Positions 61,322-64,000 of a stretch of 64,000 bases of DNA are shown in pieces. Where the stretch lies: the NCBI RefSeq assembly GCF_036227325.1, contig NZ_CP109467.1, forward strand, positions 8,246,001 through 8,310,000. The letters are read 5' to 3'. Origin of the DNA: Streptomyces sp. NBC_01465. Lineage in GTDB: Bacteria; Actinomycetota; Actinomycetes; Streptomycetales; Streptomycetaceae. The notes under the pieces are model-generated. The model saw nothing but the letters and a program-made list of their open reading frames with translations. It ran no database searches and had not been told where the DNA came from. The number at the start of each line of letters is the position of its first letter. Position 1 is the first letter of the stretch. The position numbers and the translations under genes were made by a program.

Positions 61322-62344
61322 ATGAGCCAAATACCGCACACCTCAGCCGAGCGACCCGTCCCGACCAGCGCCGATGTCGCACGCCTGGCCGGTGTCTCGC
61401 GGGCCACCGTCTCCTACGTACTGAACAGCACCTCCGCCGTACGGATCAGCGAGGCCACCCGCCTCAGGGTCCGCGAGGCCGCCGACGAACTCGGATACGT
61501 CCCGCACGCCGCCGCCCGCAGCCTGCGCTCCGGCAGCAGCCGGATGGTGCTGCTGCCCGCGGCCGCCGTCCCCGTCGGCCCGCTCTACAGCCGCTTCTTC
61601 AACGAGTTCCAGTGGGCGCTGCGCCGCCTCGACTACACGGTCGTGCAGTACGGCAGCCTCGGCATGGGCCCCGACGAGGCCGCCCGCGCCTGGGCGGAGC
61701 TGCGCCCCGTCGCGGTGATCGCCCTCGGCGGCCCCCAGCTCACCCCCACCGGTATCCAGCTGCTGCGCCGCTCCGGCGCGAAGGCGGTCATCACGCTCGC
61801 GCCGGAGCCGGTCGCCGGGGCGCATGCGCTGGCGATGGACCACAGCCAGGTCGGCCTGCACGCGGGGACCCATCTACTGGAGCGCGGCCACCGCCGGATC
61901 GGCGTGGTGATCCCGGAGGAGCCGGGGCTCGAGATGTTCTCCCAGCCGCGCCTCGACGGGGTGCGGGCCGCCGTCGAGGGAGGCGGGGGCACGGTCGTGC
62001 CGCTGGCGCTCTCCTACGAGGAGGCGTCGGCCGCCGCCCTCGCCGGACGCTGGCGAACGCTCGGCCTCGACGCGGTCTTCGCGTACAACGACGAATACGC
62101 GATGCTCCTGATGCGCGCGCTCCAGGACGAGGGCCTCGACGTACCCGGCGAGTGCGCGGTGATGGGCGCCGACGACCTGATGCTCGGGCGACTGCTGCGC
62201 CCCCGGCTCTCCACCGTCCAGCTCGACATGGCCACCGGTCAGCATCTCGCCGACCTCGTGGAGCGTGTGGTCCGCAATCCCGACGGCGAACCCGAACGGC
62301 ACGATCTGATGATCGCCAGGACCATCGCCCGCGAGTCGACCTAG
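61322..62344 (+). CDS. LacI-family transcriptional regulator
   Basis: 340 residues. HTH at residues about 15-65 (SADVARLAGVSRATVSYVLNSTSAVR, then the hinge helix AARSLRSGSS), and a Peripla_BP-like effector domain with QYGSLGMGPDE, ALAMDHSQVGLHAG, VFAYNDEYAMLLMRAL and CAVMGADDLMLGR. These bind sugar ligands and release operators. Divergent from nfeD/flotillin (48 bp) and convergent with the IclR gene (6 bp apart); no sugar gene adjoins, so the target is unknown. Confidence 0.88.
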   Translation: MSQIPHTSAERPVPTSADVARLAGVSRATVSYVLNSTSAVRISEATRLRVREAADELGYVPHAAARSLRSGSSRMVLLPAAAVPVGPLYSRFFNEFQWALRRLDYTVVQYGSLGMGPDEAARAWAELRPVAVIALGGPQLTPTGIQLLRRSGAKAVITLAPEPVAGAHALAMDHSQVGLHAGTHLLERGHRRIGVVIPEEPGLEMFSQPRLDGVRAAVEGGGGTVVPLALSYEEASAAALAGRWRTLGLDAVFAYNDEYAMLLMRALQDEGLDVPGECAVMGADDLMLGRLLRPRLSTVQLDMATGQHLADLVERVVRNPDGEPERHDLMIARTIAREST

Positions 62345-62350
62345 GCCGGC

Positions 62351-63859
62351 TCAGTAGGACCGCAGCGCCCGCAGATCCGCCTCGATGAGCTCCGCCGCCT
62401 CCCGCAGGGCGGGCAGGAGCGCGTTCCGCGCCTCCTCGGCCGTCCCGCGCCCTGCGTGCTGGGCGACGTTGAGCGCGGCGACGACCCGGCCCCGGGCGTC
62501 GCGCACCGGGACGGCGAGCGACCGGAGCCCCTCCTCCAGCTCCTCGTCGACCAGCGCGAAGCCGTCGGCGGCCACCCGGTCGACGATGCTGTCGAGCTCC
62601 TGGGGCGAGGTCACCGTGTGCCGGGTGAGCGCGGGCAGCACGTCCGGCAGTTCGGGCCGCTCCCCGGGGGCGAGTCCTGCGAGCAGCACCCGCCCCATCG
62701 AGGTCGCGTACGCGGGGAAGCGCGTCCCCACCGTGATGCTGACGCTCATGATCCGCACCGTGGGGACGCGGGCCACGTAGCGGATGTCGGTGCCGTCGAG
62801 CACCACCAGCGAGGCCGACTCGTGCACCCGCCCCACCAGGGCGGTCAGATGCGGCCCGGCGATCTCGGGCAGCGTCAGCTCGGAGAGCCGTGCGCAGCCC
62901 AGTTCCAGGACGCGAGGTGCGAGCCTGAACTGCCGCCCTTCGCACGCCACTTGGCCCAGCTGCTCCAGGGTGAGCAGTGAGCGCCGTACGGTCGCCCGGG
63001 CCAGCCCGGTCGCCTCCGCGAGCCCGCTGAGCGTCATCCCCTCACCCCGGTCGCCGCCGAGCGCGACGAGCACCGCGAGCCCGCGCGCCAGCGACTGGAG
63101 GAACCCCGGGCCGACCTCGCGCTTGACGGCCAGGGTCAGGTCCACCGCGGCTGCGGGCGCGGCCTCCGTCCGGGGCGCGGCCAGCGCGGCCTCGAGCTCG
63201 GTCCGTACCTCGCGCAGCCTCGGCAGCACCGCCTCCTTGAGCGACTGAAGGGTGTGCCGGCTCGTGTGGCTGACCACGCTCACCGCGCACACCGTCCGCC
63301 CGGCCCGGCCGCGTACCGGCAGCGCCACCGCGATCAGGCCCGGCTCGATGAGCTGGTCGTCGCCCGCCCACTGCTCCTCGCTCCAGGGGGCCGCGAACAG
63401 CGCGCCGGGAGCGCACCGTCCGGCCGGCAGCAGGTCGCCGATACGGAACGAGACCGCCATCGTCCGCCGCCGTCTGGTCTGCAGGACGAATCGCACCCCG
63501 TCCTCGCCGTCGGGCACCGCGACCGACACCGACTCGTCGAGCTCGTCGGCCAGACGCTCCGTCAGTGGGCCGAGCGCCGCCGGGATCCCGCAGGCCCGCA
63601 GATAGGCGCCGGACACCTCCATCAGCCGGGGCGCGATCGACACCTCGCGGCCGTCGACACGCACCAGGTCCAGTCGCTCCAGCGTGGCGACGACACGGTC
63701 GACGGTGGAGCGGGCCAGGCCCGTGGCCCGTACGAGATCACTGTGGCGCAGCCGGTCGGCGTCCGGTGCGCAGAGCACGCGCAGGACGGCGAGGCCGCGT
63801 TCCAGGGGGCCGACCCGTTGACAGTCGGTCGCATCGGGCAGAGACTCGGGCGAGGTCAT
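62351..63859 (-). CDS. Tandem-duplicated IclR-family regulator
   Basis: 502 residues from ATG 63859, about twice the family norm of 250. Two complete IclR units stand in one chain: HTH 1 (SDLVRATGLARSTVDRVVATLERL) with effector domain 1 (about 75-245), then HTH 2 (LSGLAEATGLARATVRRSLLTLEQLGQV) with effector domain 2 (about 320-500, SVSITVGTRFPAYATSMGRVLLAG). HTH 2 and its ligand domain are closer to canonical IclR/PcaR sequences than the first. It is divergent from a pcaF-like thiolase gene, so a regulator of aromatic (protocatechuate) breakdown is likely. Confidence 0.9.
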   Translation of the reverse strand: MTSPESLPDATDCQRVGPLERGLAVLRVLCAPDADRLRHSDLVRATGLARSTVDRVVATLERLDLVRVDGREVSIAPRLMEVSGAYLRACGIPAALGPLTERLADELDESVSVAVPDGEDGVRFVLQTRRRRTMAVSFRIGDLLPAGRCAPGALFAAPWSEEQWAGDDQLIEPGLIAVALPVRGRAGRTVCAVSVVSHTSRHTLQSLKEAVLPRLREVRTELEAALAAPRTEAAPAAAVDLTLAVKREVGPGFLQSLARGLAVLVALGGDRGEGMTLSGLAEATGLARATVRRSLLTLEQLGQVACEGRQFRLAPRVLELGCARLSELTLPEIAGPHLTALVGRVHESASLVVLDGTDIRYVARVPTVRIMSVSITVGTRFPAYATSMGRVLLAGLAPGERPELPDVLPALTRHTVTSPQELDSIVDRVAADGFALVDEELEEGLRSLAVPVRDARGRVVAALNVAQHAGRGTAEEARNALLPALREAAELIEADLRALRSY

Positions 63860-63862
63860 GAC

Positions 63863-63886
63863 TGAACGATAGTTCACCAGGCGAAC
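63863..63886. promoter_or_regulatory. Three-half-site operator between the IclR regulator and the thiolase
   Basis: TGAACGATAGTTCA (63863-63876) is an inverted repeat (TGAAC/GTTCA), and a third GAAC half-site follows at 63883-63886, in direct repeat of the first with a 19-bp shift. Palindrome plus one direct repeat is the arrangement reported for PcaU/PobR binding sites. It covers the region just upstream of the IclR ATG (63859). Confidence 0.6.
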
Positions 63887-63910
63887 ACATGGTGGCGTGG
63901 GAGAGAATTG

Positions 63911-64000
63911 ATGAGCATCCGAGACGTGTACGTGGTCGACGCGGTCCGCACCCCGATCGGAAAGTTCGGGGGCGCGCTCTCCTCCGTACGCCCCGACGAC
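63911..64000 (+). CDS. pcaF: Thiolase, probable 3-oxoadipyl-CoA thiolase, cut by the window end
   Basis: Only 30 N-terminal residues are visible, in frame from ATG 63911, after a GGGAGAG-like site. VYVVDAVRTPIGKFGGALS is the conserved thiolase start found in acetyl-CoA acetyltransferases and PcaF. Assignment to 3-oxoadipyl-CoA thiolase rests on the divergent IclR/PcaR-type regulator and on thiolase N-termini; an acetyl-CoA acetyltransferase is possible. Confidence 0.7.
   Translation, partial: MSIRDVYVVDAVRTPIGKFGGALSSVRPDD

Overview
The window is very GC-rich, densely packed, uses many GTG and TTG starts and is full of Streptomyces-type families (SpoIIE phosphatases, ROK regulators, ECF sigma with zinc-finger anti-sigma, DUF574 methyltransferase, SCO0930-type lipoprotein, ergothioneine operon). 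It reads as chromosomal DNA of a Streptomyces or a close relative. I see no rRNA, tRNA, CRISPR array, insertion sequence, integrase or attachment site. Gene assignments come from reading the proteins by eye; no database search was run.

Layout. 1-2.6 kb: two short-chain dehydrogenases, a GtrA-like fragment and an HD-domain protein. 2.7-10.4 kb: six plus-strand genes behind an iron box (2702-2720): a very asymmetric heterodimeric exporter-fold ABC pair, then a complete FecBCD-type ferric-siderophore importer, followed by an orphan 56-residue peptide gene (10683-10853) and a strong terminator. 10.9-18.6 kb: a sugar unit (ROK kinase, three CUT2 ABC genes, divergent ROK regulator, Tat-exported GH29 alpha-L-fucosidase). 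18.5-22.1 kb: DUF1990/YndJ pair divergent from a PAS-GAF-SpoIIE-ATPase protein, with two palindromes 40 bp apart between them. 22.1-25.7 kb: a WS/DGAT acyltransferase, then an L-fucose oxidation operon (aldo/keto reductase, mutarotase, lactonase), probably the second half of the fucose system. 25.7-31.6 kb: an anti-sigma-like protein, a LytTR/LytS two-component system wrapped around an acetate-type symporter, and an ECF sigma gene overlapping a truncated zinc-finger gene.

31.7-37.4 kb: CapA-like lipoprotein, universal stress protein, a divergent hydroxymethylbilane synthase, Asp/Glu racemase-family protein, DUF4239 and a proline-rich surface protein. 37.5-41.7 kb: SCO0930-type lipoprotein, DUF574 methyltransferase and a PAS-GGDEF-EAL protein resembling RmdA. 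41.7-46.1 kb: a LysR regulator divergent from an Sdh1-type sdhCAB operon. 46-51 kb: HTH regulator, YceI protein, a short UvrA paralogue, an LLM oxidoreductase and dodecin. 51.2-56.9 kb: an orphan sugar-binding lipoprotein with a DasR-like operator in its promoter, and egtABCD. 57-64 kb: a PARG-fold protein, a PemK/MazF-like protein, a GH18 protein, an NfeD/flotillin pair, a LacI regulator and a tandem-duplicated IclR regulator divergent from a pcaF-like thiolase that runs off the end.

Themes: nutrient capture (iron siderophore, fucosides, probably chitin sugars, aromatics), redox protection (ergothioneine, alternative Sdh) and signalling (cyclic di-GMP, SpoIIE, LytS/LytTR, ECF). Many convergent genes overlap at their 3' ends, and several genes appear to be transcribed as leaderless mRNAs.
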